Below, in pieces: positions 18,632-28,716 of a stretch of DNA of 64,000 nt. The notes under the pieces were generated by a model. That model saw nothing but the letters and a program-made list of their open reading frames with translations. It made no database searches and had not been told where the DNA came from. The DNA comes from Alphaproteobacteria bacterium (GTDB lineage: Bacteria > Pseudomonadota > Alphaproteobacteria > GCA-2731375), in contig JADHTB010000001.1 of NCBI GenBank assembly GCA_016776605.1, positions 62,001 to 126,000 on the forward strand. Reading direction: 5' to 3'. The stretch's first letter is position 1, and the number at the start of each line of letters is the position of its first letter. Both the position numbers and the translations under genes were made by a program.

Positions 18632-19804
18632 TTACGCCCGATGGACGTAGCTTTCCAGTACATCATCGCCGAGCGTCTCAATTCGTTGTCGATGAAAGCG
18701 CGGCATCTTCTCCAGCGCGGCTACACCCAGATCACCGATGGCCGCTAATCCGTCATCCCCGATCAGCCCTGGTGCCCGAAACCAGGCGAGATTATCGACC
18801 AGGCCAGCGGCTAGAAAAGCGGTCGTAACGCCGCTGCCGCCCTCCACCAAAACCCTGGTAATTCCGCGCTCCGACAGGGCTGCCAAGGCAGTGCCGAGAT
18901 CGATCCGGCCCTGTCCATCCAGTGGCACGCCGATAATTTCCACGCCGCGTTCCGCCAAGGCATCGCTGTTTTGTTCCGGTGCGGCGAGCAGCCACAGTGG
19001 GTGCGACTTGGCGCTCCGGGCCAGCCGGCTGTCGCTTGGCAAGCGCAAACGGCTGTCCAGCACGACCCGAACCGGAGACCGCCCGAGCATGCCCGGCAGG
19101 CGGCAGGTCAATTCCGGATCATCCAGCAGGGCGGTGCCAATGCCGACCAGGATGGCGTCATGTTCAGCCCGCAACAGATGTCCCCGGGCGCGGGCCTGCG
19201 GCCCCGTAATCCATTGACTTTCACCACTGCGAAGGGCGATGCGGCCATCCAAGGTCGAGGCCAGCTTCAACGTTACCAGGGGCCGGCCCTGGTTGACCGT
19301 CGACAGGAAACCGGCGTTCAGCGCCTCGGCCGCCGCGCTGTCCGCCCAATCCACAATGATGCCGGCGGCGCGCAACATATCCGCACCCCGGCCATTGACC
19401 CGGCTGTCGGGATCTGCGGCGGCCATGACCACGCGGGCGATATTGGCCGTGATTAAGGCCTCGGCGCATGGCGGGGTCTGGCCATGATGGGCGCAAGGCT
19501 CCAGGGTGACGTAGGCGGTAGCGCCATTGGCCTTAGGCCCCGCCTGTTCCAGGGCCATTGTTTCAGCATGCGGGCGTCCGCCTGGCTGGGTCCAGCCCCG
19601 GCCCACGATCAGGTCGCCAGCCGCTTCGCCGGCCAAATCTCCGTCGTCGCCCCGCCCCGGTTGCACCACGACACAACCCACCGCCGGGTTTGGCCAAACG
19701 TTGCCCAGACCACGGCAGGCCAGCGCCAGGGCCACGGCTAGATAATCATCATCCGAACGTTTTGGCCGCCTGGCGTCAATCGTCCTCGATCTCCTCGTCG
19801 CCAC
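18632..19804 (-). CDS. ribD: Bifunctional deaminase/reductase RibD
   Basis: It performs riboflavin steps two and three. The N-terminal deaminase has '[16 protein letters not shown]', '[11 protein letters not shown]' and the zinc site '[15 protein letters not shown]'. The C-terminal reductase begins '[18 protein letters not shown]' and includes '[14 protein letters not shown]'. The listed ORF starts at 19867 inside nrdR. The conserved domain begins only at '[13 protein letters not shown]', so I place the start at the GTG at 19804; an ATT overlapping the nrdR stop is another option. Confidence 0.93.
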   Translation of the reverse strand: MATRRSRTIDARRPKRSDDDYLAVALALACRGLGNVWPNPAVGCVVVQPGRGDDGDLAGEAAGDLIVGRGWTQPGGRPHAETMALEQAGPKANGATAYVTLEPCAHHGQTPPCAEALITANIARVVMAAADPDSRVNGRGADMLRAAGIIVDWADSAAAEALNAGFLSTVNQGRPLVTLKLASTLDGRIALRSGESQWITGPQARARGHLLRAEHDAILVGIGTALLDDPELTCRLPGMLGRSPVRVVLDSRLRLPSDSRLARSAKSHPLWLLAAPEQNSDALAERGVEIIGVPLDGQGRIDLGTALAALSERGITRVLVEGGSGVTTAFLAAGLVDNLAWFRAPGLIGDDGLAAIGDLGVAALEKMPRFHRQRIETLGDDVLESYVHRA

Positions 19805-20255
19805 CGATCCCACCAACGAAATCTTCAAAATCGCGGGCTTCACGGAAATTCTTGTAAACCGAGGCAAACCGTACGTAGGCCACGGAATCCAAGTTGGACA
19901 GTGCCTCCATCACTAATTCACCGACAGCCTCCGAACGGATTTCGCTCTCGCCCGAACTTTCCAGGCGGCGCTGAATACCGTTCACCACCCTTTCGACACG
20001 TTCTTCGTCCACCGGCCGTTTGCGCGTCGCCAATTGAATGGAGCGGATCAATTTGTCCCGGTCGAAGGCCACCCGTTGGCCATTCTTTTTGAGGATTGTC
20101 AGATCCCGCAATTGCACCCTCTCGAACGTGGTGAAGCGCGAACCGCAATCAGCGCAAAAGCGCCGCCGGCGTATCGCCGCGTTATCTTCGGTGGGGCGGG
20201 AATCCTTCACCTGAGTATCGTTATGACCGCAAAATGGGCAACGCATCAGAGCCAT
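19776..20255 (-). CDS. nrdR: Transcriptional repressor NrdR
   Basis: A 159-residue repressor of ribonucleotide reductase genes that senses ATP/dATP. The zinc ribbon is '[10 protein letters not shown]' with '[16 protein letters not shown]'. The ATP-cone follows: '[20 protein letters not shown]' to '[17 protein letters not shown]'. It lies between glyA and ribD, the usual alphaproteobacterial order. An acidic tail ends the protein. Confidence 0.96.
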   Translation of the reverse strand: MALMRCPFCGHNDTQVKDSRPTEDNAAIRRRRFCADCGSRFTTFERVQLRDLTILKKNGQRVAFDRDKLIRSIQLATRKRPVDEERVERVVNGIQRRLESSGESEIRSEAVGELVMEALSNLDSVAYVRFASVYKNFREARDFEDFVGGIGGDEEIEDD

Positions 20256-20346
20256 CTATCCTTGTCTACAGTGGTTTCGAAGCGACTTCGCAACGGGTTC
20301 GCAAAGCACTTTATTCGCGGGCGCACAGCCCCTCAAACGCAACCTC

Positions 20347-21651
20347 TCAGTAAATCGGAAACGCCGCACACATGTCCCGGACCTTTGCCCGCGTCTCCGC
20401 CTCAACCGCATCGTTACCATCCGCGCCATTGCTGGCCACGCCATCCAGGACATCGGCAATCAAATGGCCAATGGCCTGAAATTCACCGATCCCAAAGCCC
20501 CGGGTAGTGCCCGCCGGCGTACCCAGCCGAACGCCGGAAGTCACGGTCGGTTTTTCCGGATCAAAGGGCACGCCATTCTTGTTGCAGGTAATCGCCGCCC
20601 GCTCCATTGCCGCCTCGGCAATATCACCTGTCAGCCCCTTGGGGCGCAAATCGACGAGCATCAAATGGGTGTCCGTGCCGCCCGAGACGATATCCAGGCC
20701 ACGTTCCTGCAAGACCAGCGCCAGGGCGCGGGCATTGTCCACTACCGCGTGCGCATATACCTTGAAGGCAGGCGTCATAGCCTCCTTGAAGGCGACCGCC
20801 TTGCCCGCGATTGCATGCATCAATGGGCCACCTTGCATACCTGGGAAAACGGCCGAATTTATCTTCTTGCCCAGATCGTCGTCGTTGGACAACACCATGC
20901 CGCCACGGGCGCCGCGCAGGGTTTTGTGCGTGGTCGTGGTGACCACATCCGCATGTGGCAAAGGACTGGGATGGCTGCCGCCGGCGACCAGACCGGCGAA
21001 ATGCGCCATATCGACCATCAGCTTGGCCCCGACCTCGTCGGCGATTTGGCGAAAAGCGGCAAAATCTATCACCCGCGGATAGGCAGAACCGCCGGCAATG
21101 ATCAATTTCGGACGATGTTCCCTGGCCAGCCGCGCCACTTCTTCAAAATCGATCTGGGCATCCTCGCGGCGCACGCCATATTGCACCGCATTGAACCATT
21201 TACCCGATTGATTGGGCGGCGCGCCGTGGGTCAAATGCCCCCCCGCCGCCAACGACATACCCAGCACCGTATCTCCGGGTTTCAGGATGGCCATAAAGGC
21301 CGCCTGATTGGCTTGCGAGCCGGAATTAGGTTGCACGTTGGCATATGTGCAATCAAAAATTGCCTTGGCCCGCTCAATGGCCAGCCGTTCCGCTACATCG
21401 ACATACTCGCAGCCGCCGTAATAACGCCGTCCGGGATAACCCTCGGCATATTTGTTCGTCATAACGGAGCCCTGCGCCTGCAAGACCGCGCGCGAGACGA
21501 TATTTTCCGATGCAATCAGCTCGATCTGTTCTTGTTGGCGCCGCAATTCACTGGCCAGAGAGGCGAATAACTCCGGGTCCCGCTCCGACACATCCTGGGT
21601 GAAAAACCCATCCTCGGCAGGTGTTTCCATGAGGGAACTGGTCCGCGGCAT
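20347..21651 (-). CDS. glyA: Serine hydroxymethyltransferase
   Basis: A PLP enzyme of 434 residues that converts serine and tetrahydrofolate to glycine and methylene-THF. The PLP lysine is in '[16 protein letters not shown]'. Other blocks are '[19 protein letters not shown]', '[18 protein letters not shown]' and '[16 protein letters not shown]'. ATG at 21630 ('[10 protein letters not shown]') is an alternative start. First gene of the rib operon run. Confidence 0.96.
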   Translation of the reverse strand: MPRTSSLMETPAEDGFFTQDVSERDPELFASLASELRRQQEQIELIASENIVSRAVLQAQGSVMTNKYAEGYPGRRYYGGCEYVDVAERLAIERAKAIFDCTYANVQPNSGSQANQAAFMAILKPGDTVLGMSLAAGGHLTHGAPPNQSGKWFNAVQYGVRREDAQIDFEEVARLAREHRPKLIIAGGSAYPRVIDFAAFRQIADEVGAKLMVDMAHFAGLVAGGSHPSPLPHADVVTTTTHKTLRGARGGMVLSNDDDLGKKINSAVFPGMQGGPLMHAIAGKAVAFKEAMTPAFKVYAHAVVDNARALALVLQERGLDIVSGGTDTHLMLVDLRPKGLTGDIAEAAMERAAITCNKNGVPFDPEKPTVTSGVRLGTPAGTTRGFGIGEFQAIGHLIADVLDGVASNGADGNDAVEAETRAKVRDMCAAFPIY

Positions 21652-21989
21652 TCAACAATCCTTCTCATTCATGCATTCAGATCGGGCAAGATCGGAGCAG
21701 CGGCCAGGACCAACGCCCGGAGTGGGCGACCCCGCCCCCAGCGAAATCGGCCTTTGCGTACGCTTGCATACCATATGTAGATGTCAGTGCCAACGCATCA
21801 CAGTCCGAGATTCAGCGATTCCAACACAAAAAGATGCCCTGTCCTTTTTGTTCGCGACGTTTGCCGCGTATTAAAAACGTATGGAACGGTAAACGCTTCA
21901 ATTGAATAAAATATCCAAAATTCACATTATCTTGACGATTGTTGCTTATCCTGAAAATAAATTCGAACAACAATTCGTGGACGAGACTG
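21652..21989. other. Divergent intergenic region glyA / mucR-like
   Basis: 338 bases with no convincing gene. It must hold promoters for both directions. A 'TTGACG' hexamer at 21932 followed by AT-rich sequence could be the mucR -35 box, but no good -10 at 17 bases is seen. No riboswitch or terminator recognised. Confidence 0.4.
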
Positions 21990-22418
21990 ATGAACCAGGA
22001 AACGGAAGCCGAATTGCCAAGCGATGAGTTAAGGCAAATCGTCGCCGATATCGTATCCGCATACGTGAGTTATAATACTTTGCCGAATTCCGAGCTGCCG
22101 GCGCTTATTCGAACAGTGCACGGCGCTCTTACCGATGTCGATAAATACACCCGTAAAGAAGTTGAACAAAAGCCGCTGACACCAGCGGTGCCCATCCGCC
22201 GATCTGTTCAGAACGACTACATCGTCTGTTTGGAAGATGGCAAAAAGCTGAAGATGCTGAAGCGTTATTTGCGAACCCGTTACAATTTGACTCCGGATGA
22301 ATACCGGCGCAAATGGGGCCTTGCCTCCGATTACCCCATGGTCGCGCCCAGCTATTCCAATTTACGCTCTAACTTCGCCAAGAACATTGGCCTGGGACGC
22401 CAGCGGCGGCAAAGCTGA
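21990..22418 (+). CDS. MucR/Ros family transcriptional regulator lacking zinc ligands
   Basis: A 142-residue global-regulator type protein. The ORF opens at 21939, but the family start is 'MNQETEAELP' at 21990. The N-terminal oligomerisation part has 'LRQIVADIVSAYVSYNTLP'. The zinc-finger-like domain reads 'YIVCLEDGKKLKMLKRYLRT' then 'YNLTPDEYRRKWGL'. Of the Ros Cys2His2 ligands only Cys80 remains; the others are Asp83, Tyr93 and Tyr98. It likely folds without structural zinc, as reported for some Mesorhizobium Ros homologues. Confidence 0.9.
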   Translation: MNQETEAELPSDELRQIVADIVSAYVSYNTLPNSELPALIRTVHGALTDVDKYTRKEVEQKPLTPAVPIRRSVQNDYIVCLEDGKKLKMLKRYLRTRYNLTPDEYRRKWGLASDYPMVAPSYSNLRSNFAKNIGLGRQRRQS

Positions 22419-22441
22419 AGCAAAGCCGGCGTTAAATCATA

Positions 22442-22462
22442 GCCCGGTGCCACGCGCCGGGC
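22442..22462 (+). terminator. Possible terminator of the mucR-like gene
   Basis: 'gcccgg' and 'ccgggc' form a 6-bp GC stem around 9 bases, 23 bases past the stop. It is followed by 'cttggtattt', a weak T tract. Confidence 0.45.
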
Positions 22463-22493
22463 CTTGGTATTTCGCGCCTTAGTTTTTGGCGCC

Positions 22494-23642
22494 TTAGTTT
22501 TTGGGGCCTTGTTGCGCATTTTCGGGTTGTTTCAGCGGAACCGATTTTTCTACAAATTTGCCATCATGCCATTCGTACCAGACATAAGCAGTCTGCTTAA
22601 CATCGCCTTTTCCATTGAAAGTGATATCGCCCAGAACCGTCTGAAAGGTATTGCTGTACAAAAATTTGCTCATCTTGGCGAGGTCCGTGCTGCCGGCCTT
22701 GGTCGCGGCCTGGGCCCAGACTTGAATGGCCGCATAGGCGTAGAGGGTATTGCCTTCCGGCTCGAAACCAGCCTTGCGCATGGTCTCGACCACTGATTTC
22801 GCATACGCGGACTTACGGGGATCCGGGCTGTAGGTCAGCAAAGTGCCTTCGCCCGCCGCCCCGGTGATCAGCCAATATTTTCTAGTCCCCAAGTCGTCGC
22901 CGGACAGCAATACGGTTGACATGCCCTGTGCGCGCATCTCACGCACGATCAAGCCAGCCTCGGCGTGGTATCCGCCATAATACAAGACGTCGATTCTGTT
23001 CCGCTTCACCTTGGCGACAAATGCGGCATAGTCCTTCTCGCCCGCGTTAACGGTCTCGTACATGTTTTCGTTGATGCCACGCTTGTTCAATTGCACTTTG
23101 GCGGCATCCGCCAGGCTTTTGGAATAGGTCTGCTTGTCATGTGCGATGGCTACTCTTTTGCCGCCGAAATTATCGGCCAGAAAATTGCCGGCGATGGTGC
23201 CCTGCTGGTCATCGCGGCCACAGACCCGAAAGACGTTGTCCAAACCACGCTCGGTCAGCTTGGGGTTGGTGGACGCCGGCGAGATCAGCAGAATACGTTC
23301 CGCACTGTAGACATCGGAAGCGGGAATGGACGAGCCGGAACAGAAATGCCCGACGATGAAGCTGATGCCCTTGATGGCCATGGAATTGGCCACCGCCACG
23401 GCCTGTTTTGGATCGCAGACATCGTCGCCGATCACGATTTTAACTCGTTGACCCAACACACCGCCCGCGGCGTTCAGGTCGGCGACCGCCTGTTCGGCGC
23501 CGCGTTTCATCCGTTCGCCGAAAATGGCGAAAGGACCCGTCATCGGTCCAGCCGCGCCGATGGTGATTTCGGCCTGGGCCGCGCCAGCCATAAATCCCAA
23601 GGCCACAAGCAGGCCACCAAGAGTGATAATTAGTTTTTTCAT
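22494..23642 (-). CDS. Branched-chain amino-acid ABC transporter substrate-binding protein (LivK-like)
   Basis: A 382-residue periplasmic binding protein. The internal start 'MKKLIITLGG' (23642) begins a clear signal peptide ending 'AGAAQA'; the upstream extension in the ORF is not needed. The mature protein starts 'EITIGAAGPMTGPFAIFGE' and has 'GVLGQRVKIVIGDDVCDPKQ' and 'GHFCSGSSIPASDVY', as in LivK/Leu-Ile-Val binding proteins. No permease or ATPase genes are adjacent, so it is an orphan component. Confidence 0.92.
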   Translation of the reverse strand: MKKLIITLGGLLVALGFMAGAAQAEITIGAAGPMTGPFAIFGERMKRGAEQAVADLNAAGGVLGQRVKIVIGDDVCDPKQAVAVANSMAIKGISFIVGHFCSGSSIPASDVYSAERILLISPASTNPKLTERGLDNVFRVCGRDDQQGTIAGNFLADNFGGKRVAIAHDKQTYSKSLADAAKVQLNKRGINENMYETVNAGEKDYAAFVAKVKRNRIDVLYYGGYHAEAGLIVREMRAQGMSTVLLSGDDLGTRKYWLITGAAGEGTLLTYSPDPRKSAYAKSVVETMRKAGFEPEGNTLYAYAAIQVWAQAATKAGSTDLAKMSKFLYSNTFQTVLGDITFNGKGDVKQTAYVWYEWHDGKFVEKSVPLKQPENAQQGPKN

Positions 23643-23809
23643 TCGCAATGAAACCCCCAGGCAAAAAGCCCCTTTTCCGCCCGCAGAAGTAAAGTTTGAT
23701 GCTTCACCCCTGAAACCATCCCCAAATCGCATTATTACTTGAAACCAACCAGGCTTGGCGTCAAACCCCCCGTCCGCGAAGGCCGCGCGGCACGAGACTG
23801 CGCCTTGCT

Positions 23810-24040
23810 CTATACCTTAATGCCACGACCGGTGTCCGGCTGCTCGGTCCGCTTGCGCAACATGTATTCCAGCTTCCGCACGGCGAGCCGTGACAACTCC
23901 GCTTCCGAAACACTGGTCGGACCAACGATGGAAACCTCGACCAAGGTTACGGGGTCAATGGCGGAAACCTTGACCGACGAGCCAATAGCGCGAAACTCCA
24001 CCAGATAACTTCGCCGTTTTTCCATGCCGCGCGAAGCCAT
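23810..24040 (-). CDS. Small conserved alphaproteobacterial protein (DUF6898-like)
   Basis: A 70-80 residue protein after trimming. The ORF opens at 24106 within hemA, but 'MASRGMEKRRSYLVEFRAIG' (24040) or 'MEKRRSYLVEF' (24025) are better starts. The core 'VKVSAIDPVTLVEVSIVGP' and 'LSRLAVRKLEYMLRKR' resembles a small alphaproteobacterial family I recall as DUF6898; function unknown. It follows hemA by about 32 bases and is probably cotranscribed. Confidence 0.7.
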   Translation of the reverse strand: MASRGMEKRRSYLVEFRAIGSSVKVSAIDPVTLVEVSIVGPTSVSEAELSRLAVRKLEYMLRKRTEQPDTGRGIKV

Positions 24041-24072
24041 TGTCGTGAACGGGATGCCAGACGGGTTCCGCT

Positions 24073-25284
24073 TTAAGCGGCCCGCCGCAGCTCCAACCGC
24101 GCCCAAACTACTTTCAACGCCGCGACCAGATCAGTCATCATGGCTTCGTCATGAAACGGTGTCGGGGTAAAGCGCAACCGTTCCAGGCCACGGGGCACCG
24201 TGGGGTAATTGATGGGCTGTACATAAATACCGAACTCATCCAACAGTTCGTCGGAGACCTGTTTGCACAGGGCGGCATCACCCACCAACAGAGGTACGAT
24301 ATGACTGACCGAGGACATCAAAGGTAGATCCGCTTCGCAAAACAGCCTCTTCAGCGCCGCGGCCCGTTCTTGATGCGTATGCCGTTCCTTGTCGGACACC
24401 TTCAGGTGCCGCACGCTCGCCAGGGCGCCGGCGGCGATCACCGGTGCGATGGAGGTGGTGAAGATGAAGGAGGAGGCATAACTGCGGATCACATCGACCA
24501 GATCGGCGGAGGCTGTGATATAGCCTCCCATCACGCCGAACGCCTTGGCCAGGGTACCTTCGATGATATCCACTTGATCCATGACGTCATCACGCGCCGC
24601 AACGCCGGCGCCACGCGGGCCATACATGCCCACTGCGTGGACTTCATCAAGATAGGTCAGAGCGCCAAATTTTTTAGCAATCTCGCAAATTTCGCCAATG
24701 GGCGCGATGTCGCCATCCATCGAATAAACCGATTCGAAAGCCACGATCTTTGGCGCCTTGGGGTCGGCCTGGGCCAGCAATTCGGCCAGATGATCCGGAT
24801 CATTGTGGCGCCAAATCTGCTTCGCGCCGCCGCCGTGGCGTATACCATCAATCATGGAGGCATGGTTCAGGGCATCGGAAAAAATTATCAGACCGGGCAG
24901 CGCCTTGACCAGGGTAGATAAAGTAGCCTCGTTGGATATGTAGCCGGACGTGAATAACAAGGCGGCTTCCTTGCCGTGCAGATCCGCCAATTCCTCTTCC
25001 AACAGAACATGATAATGATTGGTGCCGGAAATATTGCGCGTGCCGCCAGAGCCCGCGCCCACTTTATCCAAGGCCTCGTGCATGGCAGTCAGAACTTTTT
25101 CGTTCTGCCCCATGCCCAGATAATCATTCGAGCACCAGACAGTGACGTCCTGTTGCTCGCCATTATGGTGCCGGGTCGCCTTGGGAAATTTACCTGCCTG
25201 TCGTTCCAACTCGGCAAAAACACGATAGCGCCCTTCGTTGCGAAGGTCCGTCAGTCGGTCGGCAAATAGTTTATCGTAATCCAT
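24073..25284 (-). CDS. hemA: 5-aminolevulinate synthase
   Basis: A PLP enzyme joining glycine and succinyl-CoA, the first step of haem synthesis in alphaproteobacteria. The start is '[11 protein letters not shown]' (25284), preceded by 'ggggaatt'; 403 residues. The conserved blocks are '[17 protein letters not shown]', '[20 protein letters not shown]', '[18 protein letters not shown]' and the PLP lysine in '[15 protein letters not shown]'. It is divergent from gcdH. Confidence 0.97.
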   Translation of the reverse strand: MDYDKLFADRLTDLRNEGRYRVFAELERQAGKFPKATRHHNGEQQDVTVWCSNDYLGMGQNEKVLTAMHEALDKVGAGSGGTRNISGTNHYHVLLEEELADLHGKEAALLFTSGYISNEATLSTLVKALPGLIIFSDALNHASMIDGIRHGGGAKQIWRHNDPDHLAELLAQADPKAPKIVAFESVYSMDGDIAPIGEICEIAKKFGALTYLDEVHAVGMYGPRGAGVAARDDVMDQVDIIEGTLAKAFGVMGGYITASADLVDVIRSYASSFIFTTSIAPVIAAGALASVRHLKVSDKERHTHQERAAALKRLFCEADLPLMSSVSHIVPLLVGDAALCKQVSDELLDEFGIYVQPINYPTVPRGLERLRFTPTPFHDEAMMTDLVAALKVVWARLELRRAA

Positions 25285-25559
25285 AGCTAATTCCCCTTTC
25301 CGCCCGAACCATATCGCTCCCGGTTGGCGGCGAACTTGATCAGTATCAATCAGACGCATTACGGAATTATTAACTACGGTAGTTTGCCGTCTATGGCGTC
25401 GTTTTCAAGATTATTTATCGTCAACGGACGAAATGTCGCAGAAGTATAATTTGTATCCGAGGGGCGCCGTGGCGGTTGTCGCGGCGGCGTTCCTTAGCTA
25501 ATAAGATCGCTGACAACAGGCAGCGCCACGTCAACGGCGCACATGGGAGTTTAGGCACA

Positions 25560-26771
25560 ATGAGCATGGATCGGGCAAAGAGCCAATCGGATTATCTCGC
25601 AACCGGGTCTTTTGCCTGGGAGGATCCCTTCCTGTTGGATGACCAGTTGAACGAGGATGAAAAACTGGTCCGCGACAGCACCCGTGATTATTGCCAGGAC
25701 AAGCTGATGCCCCGGATCATCGAGGCCACCCGGCAGGAACATTTTCATCGCGAAATCATGACCGAGATGGGCGAGTTGGGTTTATTGGGCGCGACCATCG
25801 AAGGCTATGGCTGCGCCGGCGTCAGCTATGTCTGCTATGGCCTGATCGCGCGGGAAATCGAAAAGGTGGATAGCGGCTACCGCTCGGCCGCCTCCGTGCA
25901 ATCCAGCCTGGTAATGCACCCCATCAACGCCTATGGCAGCGAAGAACAGCGGCAGAGGTTCCTGCCCAAGCTGGCCACCGGCGAGCATGTGGGCTGCTTT
26001 GGCCTGACCGAGCCGGACCACGGCTCTGATCCAGGCTCCATGGTGACCAAGGCCAGGAAAGTCGACGGCGGCTGGATTCTGAATGGCGCCAAGATGTGGA
26101 TTACCAATTCGCCCATCGCGGACGTAGCCGTAATCTGGGCCAAGGATGACCAGGGCGATATCCGCGGTTTCGTGGTGGAGCGCGGCTTCAAAGGCTTCTC
26201 GACCCCGAAGATCGAGGGCAAGATGAGCCTGAAGGCGTCCATTACCGGGGGCATCGTTCTGGAAGACGTCTTCGTGCCGGACGAAAACTATTTGCCCGAA
26301 GCCAAGGGCCTGTCCGGCCCGTTCGGCTGCCTGAACCGGGCCCGCTATGGCATCGCGTGGGGCGTCATGGGCGCGGCGGAATTCTGTTGGCAGGCAGCCC
26401 TGACCTACACCATGGACCGCAAGCAGTTCCGTAAACCCCTGGCGGGCACCCAGTTGGTGCAAAAAAAGCTGGCGGATATGCAGACCGAGATTGCCTTGGG
26501 CCTGCAATCCTGCCTGCGCGTCGGCCGCCTGATCGACGAACACCGGGCGGCGCCTGAAATGATTTCGATCATCAAGCGCAACTGTTGCGGCAAGGCGTTG
26601 GATATCGCCCGCACCGCCCGCGACATGCACGGCGCCAACGGCATCTCGGACGAATATCACGTCATGCGCCATATGGTGAATTTGGAAACCGTGAATACCT
26701 ATGAAGGCACCCACGACATCCATGCCCTGATCCTGGGCCGCGCCATGACCGGCCTGCAGGCCTTCGCGTAG
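25560..26771 (+). CDS. gcdH: Glutaryl-CoA dehydrogenase
   Basis: A 403-residue FAD-dependent acyl-CoA dehydrogenase that oxidises and decarboxylates glutaryl-CoA to crotonyl-CoA in lysine/tryptophan and aromatic breakdown. It closely follows human GCDH, with '[20 protein letters not shown]', '[16 protein letters not shown]', '[17 protein letters not shown]' and the catalytic Glu in '[18 protein letters not shown]'. The ORF begins at 25476; the ATG at 25560 ('[10 protein letters not shown]') fits the family. No electron-transfer flavoprotein genes nearby. Confidence 0.95.
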   Translation: MSMDRAKSQSDYLATGSFAWEDPFLLDDQLNEDEKLVRDSTRDYCQDKLMPRIIEATRQEHFHREIMTEMGELGLLGATIEGYGCAGVSYVCYGLIAREIEKVDSGYRSAASVQSSLVMHPINAYGSEEQRQRFLPKLATGEHVGCFGLTEPDHGSDPGSMVTKARKVDGGWILNGAKMWITNSPIADVAVIWAKDDQGDIRGFVVERGFKGFSTPKIEGKMSLKASITGGIVLEDVFVPDENYLPEAKGLSGPFGCLNRARYGIAWGVMGAAEFCWQAALTYTMDRKQFRKPLAGTQLVQKKLADMQTEIALGLQSCLRVGRLIDEHRAAPEMISIIKRNCCGKALDIARTARDMHGANGISDEYHVMRHMVNLETVNTYEGTHDIHALILGRAMTGLQAFA

Positions 26772-26790
26772 GGGTTCTTGCGGCGCGACC

Positions 26791-27123
26791 TTAAATTTCG
26801 CGGGATGGACGCGGCATGTTAGCTTCAGACCAGGCGTGCAATGGCAACAGCAGTCCGGCCAGGTTCAGGCCCGCCTCGGTAAGCTGATAACCGTCACTTG
26901 TGAGCTCCACAAGGCCGGCTCGCTTGAGTTCGCCCAACCGCGTATTCAGCACACTTGGGTTGGTTTCCGCCGCGGCCTGAAGGGCGCGAAATTTCAGGCT
27001 GGTCTCCCGCAACTCCCATAAAATCCGCAAACACATGCGGCGCCCTAATAGATCCAGCAACGCCATGACCGGCCTGCCGGTTTCCGAACCGCGAACCGGC
27101 GTGCCGGGAGTGGGAAAATTCAT
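26791..27123 (-). CDS. HxlR/MarR-like winged-helix regulator
   Basis: A 110-residue protein with a winged helix-turn-helix: 'ALLDLLGRRMCLRILWELRE', 'LKFRALQAAAETNPSVLNTR' and the wing 'GLVELTSDGYQLTEAG'. The layout is closest to HxlR-type regulators, without their conserved N-terminal Cys. It is divergent from the CMD-family gene, with an inverted repeat between them, so it probably controls that gene and itself. Confidence 0.85.
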   Translation of the reverse strand: MNFPTPGTPVRGSETGRPVMALLDLLGRRMCLRILWELRETSLKFRALQAAAETNPSVLNTRLGELKRAGLVELTSDGYQLTEAGLNLAGLLLPLHAWSEANMPRPSREI

Positions 27124-27158
27124 GCTATTGATTCCGTAGCAAAAGAATTCTATTAATC

Positions 27159-27175
27159 GCTATGTTATTCATAGC
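27159..27175. promoter_or_regulatory. Inverted repeat, likely operator of the winged-helix/CMD pair
   Basis: 'gctatg-ttatt-catagc' is a perfect 6-bp inverted repeat 15 bases before the CMD start and 36 bases from the regulator start. A partial repeat 'catgctattg' lies near 27121. The place and size suit a dimeric winged-helix repressor. Confidence 0.55.
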
Positions 27176-27189
27176 ATCGGAAACTTAAC

Positions 27190-27744
27190 ATGACCGCACG
27201 CATAAAACCAATGGCACCACCGTTCACCAGTTCCGTACAAGCCGTATTCGACAAACTAATGCCCGATGGCGTCCCACCGTTAAGCCTTTTCACAATGCTT
27301 GCCAGAGACCCCAGGCTATTCGGCAAATTCATGGCTGGCGGCCTGCTGGACAAGGGACACCTAACCCTTAGGCAAAGAGAAATCGTAATCGACCGGGTCA
27401 CCGCGCAATGCGGCTCGGAATATGAATGGGGTGTTCACATCGCATTCTTTGCGGTCAAGGTTGGCTTCACGGAAGCGGAAATCGCCTCTCTGGTCCATGG
27501 CACCGCGGACGATCCGTGCTGGAGCGAGAGCGACGAACGTCTGCTTATTCAATTGTGCGACGCCCTACATTCAGATTGCCAAATCAGCGATGCGCTTTGG
27601 AATAAGCTCGCAAAATTATTTTCCGAGGACGCAATGCTTGAATTGATGTTGTTGTGTGGTTTTTACCGAACAGTTTCATATCTCACCAATGGAGCGCGAT
27701 TACCCCTGGAATCCTTTGCTGCCCGTTTTCCCGCCATGGCGTAG
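27190..27744 (+). CDS. Carboxymuconolactone decarboxylase (CMD/AhpD) family protein
   Basis: A 184-residue protein of the AhpD-like fold. The family block is 'LTLRQREIVIDRVTAQCGSE' followed by 'YEWGVHIAFFAVKVGFTEAE', then 'WSESDERLLIQLCDALH'. The AhpD CxxC pair is absent, so a thiol peroxidase-reductase role is unlikely; many members of this CMD subgroup have no known substrate. Regulated most probably by the divergent winged-helix protein. Confidence 0.85.
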   Translation: MTARIKPMAPPFTSSVQAVFDKLMPDGVPPLSLFTMLARDPRLFGKFMAGGLLDKGHLTLRQREIVIDRVTAQCGSEYEWGVHIAFFAVKVGFTEAEIASLVHGTADDPCWSESDERLLIQLCDALHSDCQISDALWNKLAKLFSEDAMLELMLLCGFYRTVSYLTNGARLPLESFAARFPAMA

Positions 27745-27846
27745 CGTGCCTTATCAACGGTAACCCCATCAACTGTAACCCTTGGCGGGGGATGGACGGG
27801 GCTGCTATCCTGGCCGTTCTGAACAATTCACCTGGGGAGACATGGG

Positions 27847-28716
27847 ATGACTGACGTGGCGGAAATTGATCGGCGCGGCTATTCGGTCGCGGACTTCGAG
27901 GCGCAGTACAACCCGCGCCAGGCGGTCCCCGATCACCAGGGCAAGATTGATGCCCGGGTTGTGGCCTCGGCCGAGGCACGTTGCCGGATCGAAGGGATCT
28001 ATGATCTGCGCTATGGCCCCGGCCCGCTGGAAGTGTTGGATATTTTCCCGGCCGAAGCGGAGGCAGCCCCGGTACAGCTTTACATTCATGGCGGCTATTG
28101 GCGGGCCCAGGACAAGTCGGACGTCAGCTTCTTCGCCGAACCTTTCACCGCCGCCGGCGCCACGGTGGTGGTGCTTAATTATGATCTGTGCCCCAACGTC
28201 ACCCTGCCCGAAATTATGGCTGAGATCGTCCGCGCCATCACCTGGACCCATGGCAAAATCGCCGAATGGGGTGGTGATCCCAACCGCATCTTTATCTCCG
28301 GCAACTCCGCTGGAGCGCACCTGGGCGCCATGATGCTGGCCCACGACTGGCAGGCCGAAGGGCTGCCGACGGATGTCATCAAGGGCGCCGCGTTGCTGAC
28401 TGGCGTCTACGACCCCGAACCGGTGCTGGGCATCAGTGTCAACGAGGTCATCGGGCTGACCCCGGACATGCTGACGACGGTATCGCCCATGCGGAACCTG
28501 CCGCGCCGGAACTTACCCTTGCTGCTGCCGGTTGGCGGTGGCGAGACCCCGGAATGGATCAAACAAACCCGCGCCTACGCGGACCTGTGTCAGGCCAACG
28601 GGATCGGCGCGGAATACCTGGAAGTCCCCGGCGCCGATCACTTTGACATGACCGCCGCCATGGGCGATCCCGATGGGCCGGTGCTGCCGGCGATCCTGGC
28701 GCAAATGGGACTATAA
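27847..28716 (+). CDS. Alpha/beta hydrolase, kynurenine formamidase-like
   Basis: A 289-residue serine hydrolase. The oxyanion motif 'YIHGGYWRAQDKSD' and the nucleophile elbow 'FISGNSAGAHLGAMML' (Ser) match the HGGXW esterase/arylformamidase group; acid and base are likely in 'PVGGGETPEW' and 'EVPGADHFDMT'. It starts with 'MTDVAEIDRRGYSVADFE' after a 'ggggagacatggg' ribosome-binding site. No tryptophan-pathway gene is adjacent, so the substrate is uncertain. Confidence 0.87.
   Translation: MTDVAEIDRRGYSVADFEAQYNPRQAVPDHQGKIDARVVASAEARCRIEGIYDLRYGPGPLEVLDIFPAEAEAAPVQLYIHGGYWRAQDKSDVSFFAEPFTAAGATVVVLNYDLCPNVTLPEIMAEIVRAITWTHGKIAEWGGDPNRIFISGNSAGAHLGAMMLAHDWQAEGLPTDVIKGAALLTGVYDPEPVLGISVNEVIGLTPDMLTTVSPMRNLPRRNLPLLLPVGGGETPEWIKQTRAYADLCQANGIGAEYLEVPGADHFDMTAAMGDPDGPVLPAILAQMGL

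Noticed and set aside
21932-21960. Sigma-70 promoter of the mucR-like gene
   Set aside because: TTGACG is good, but there is no matching -10 box at normal spacing; kept only as a note in the intergenic entry.
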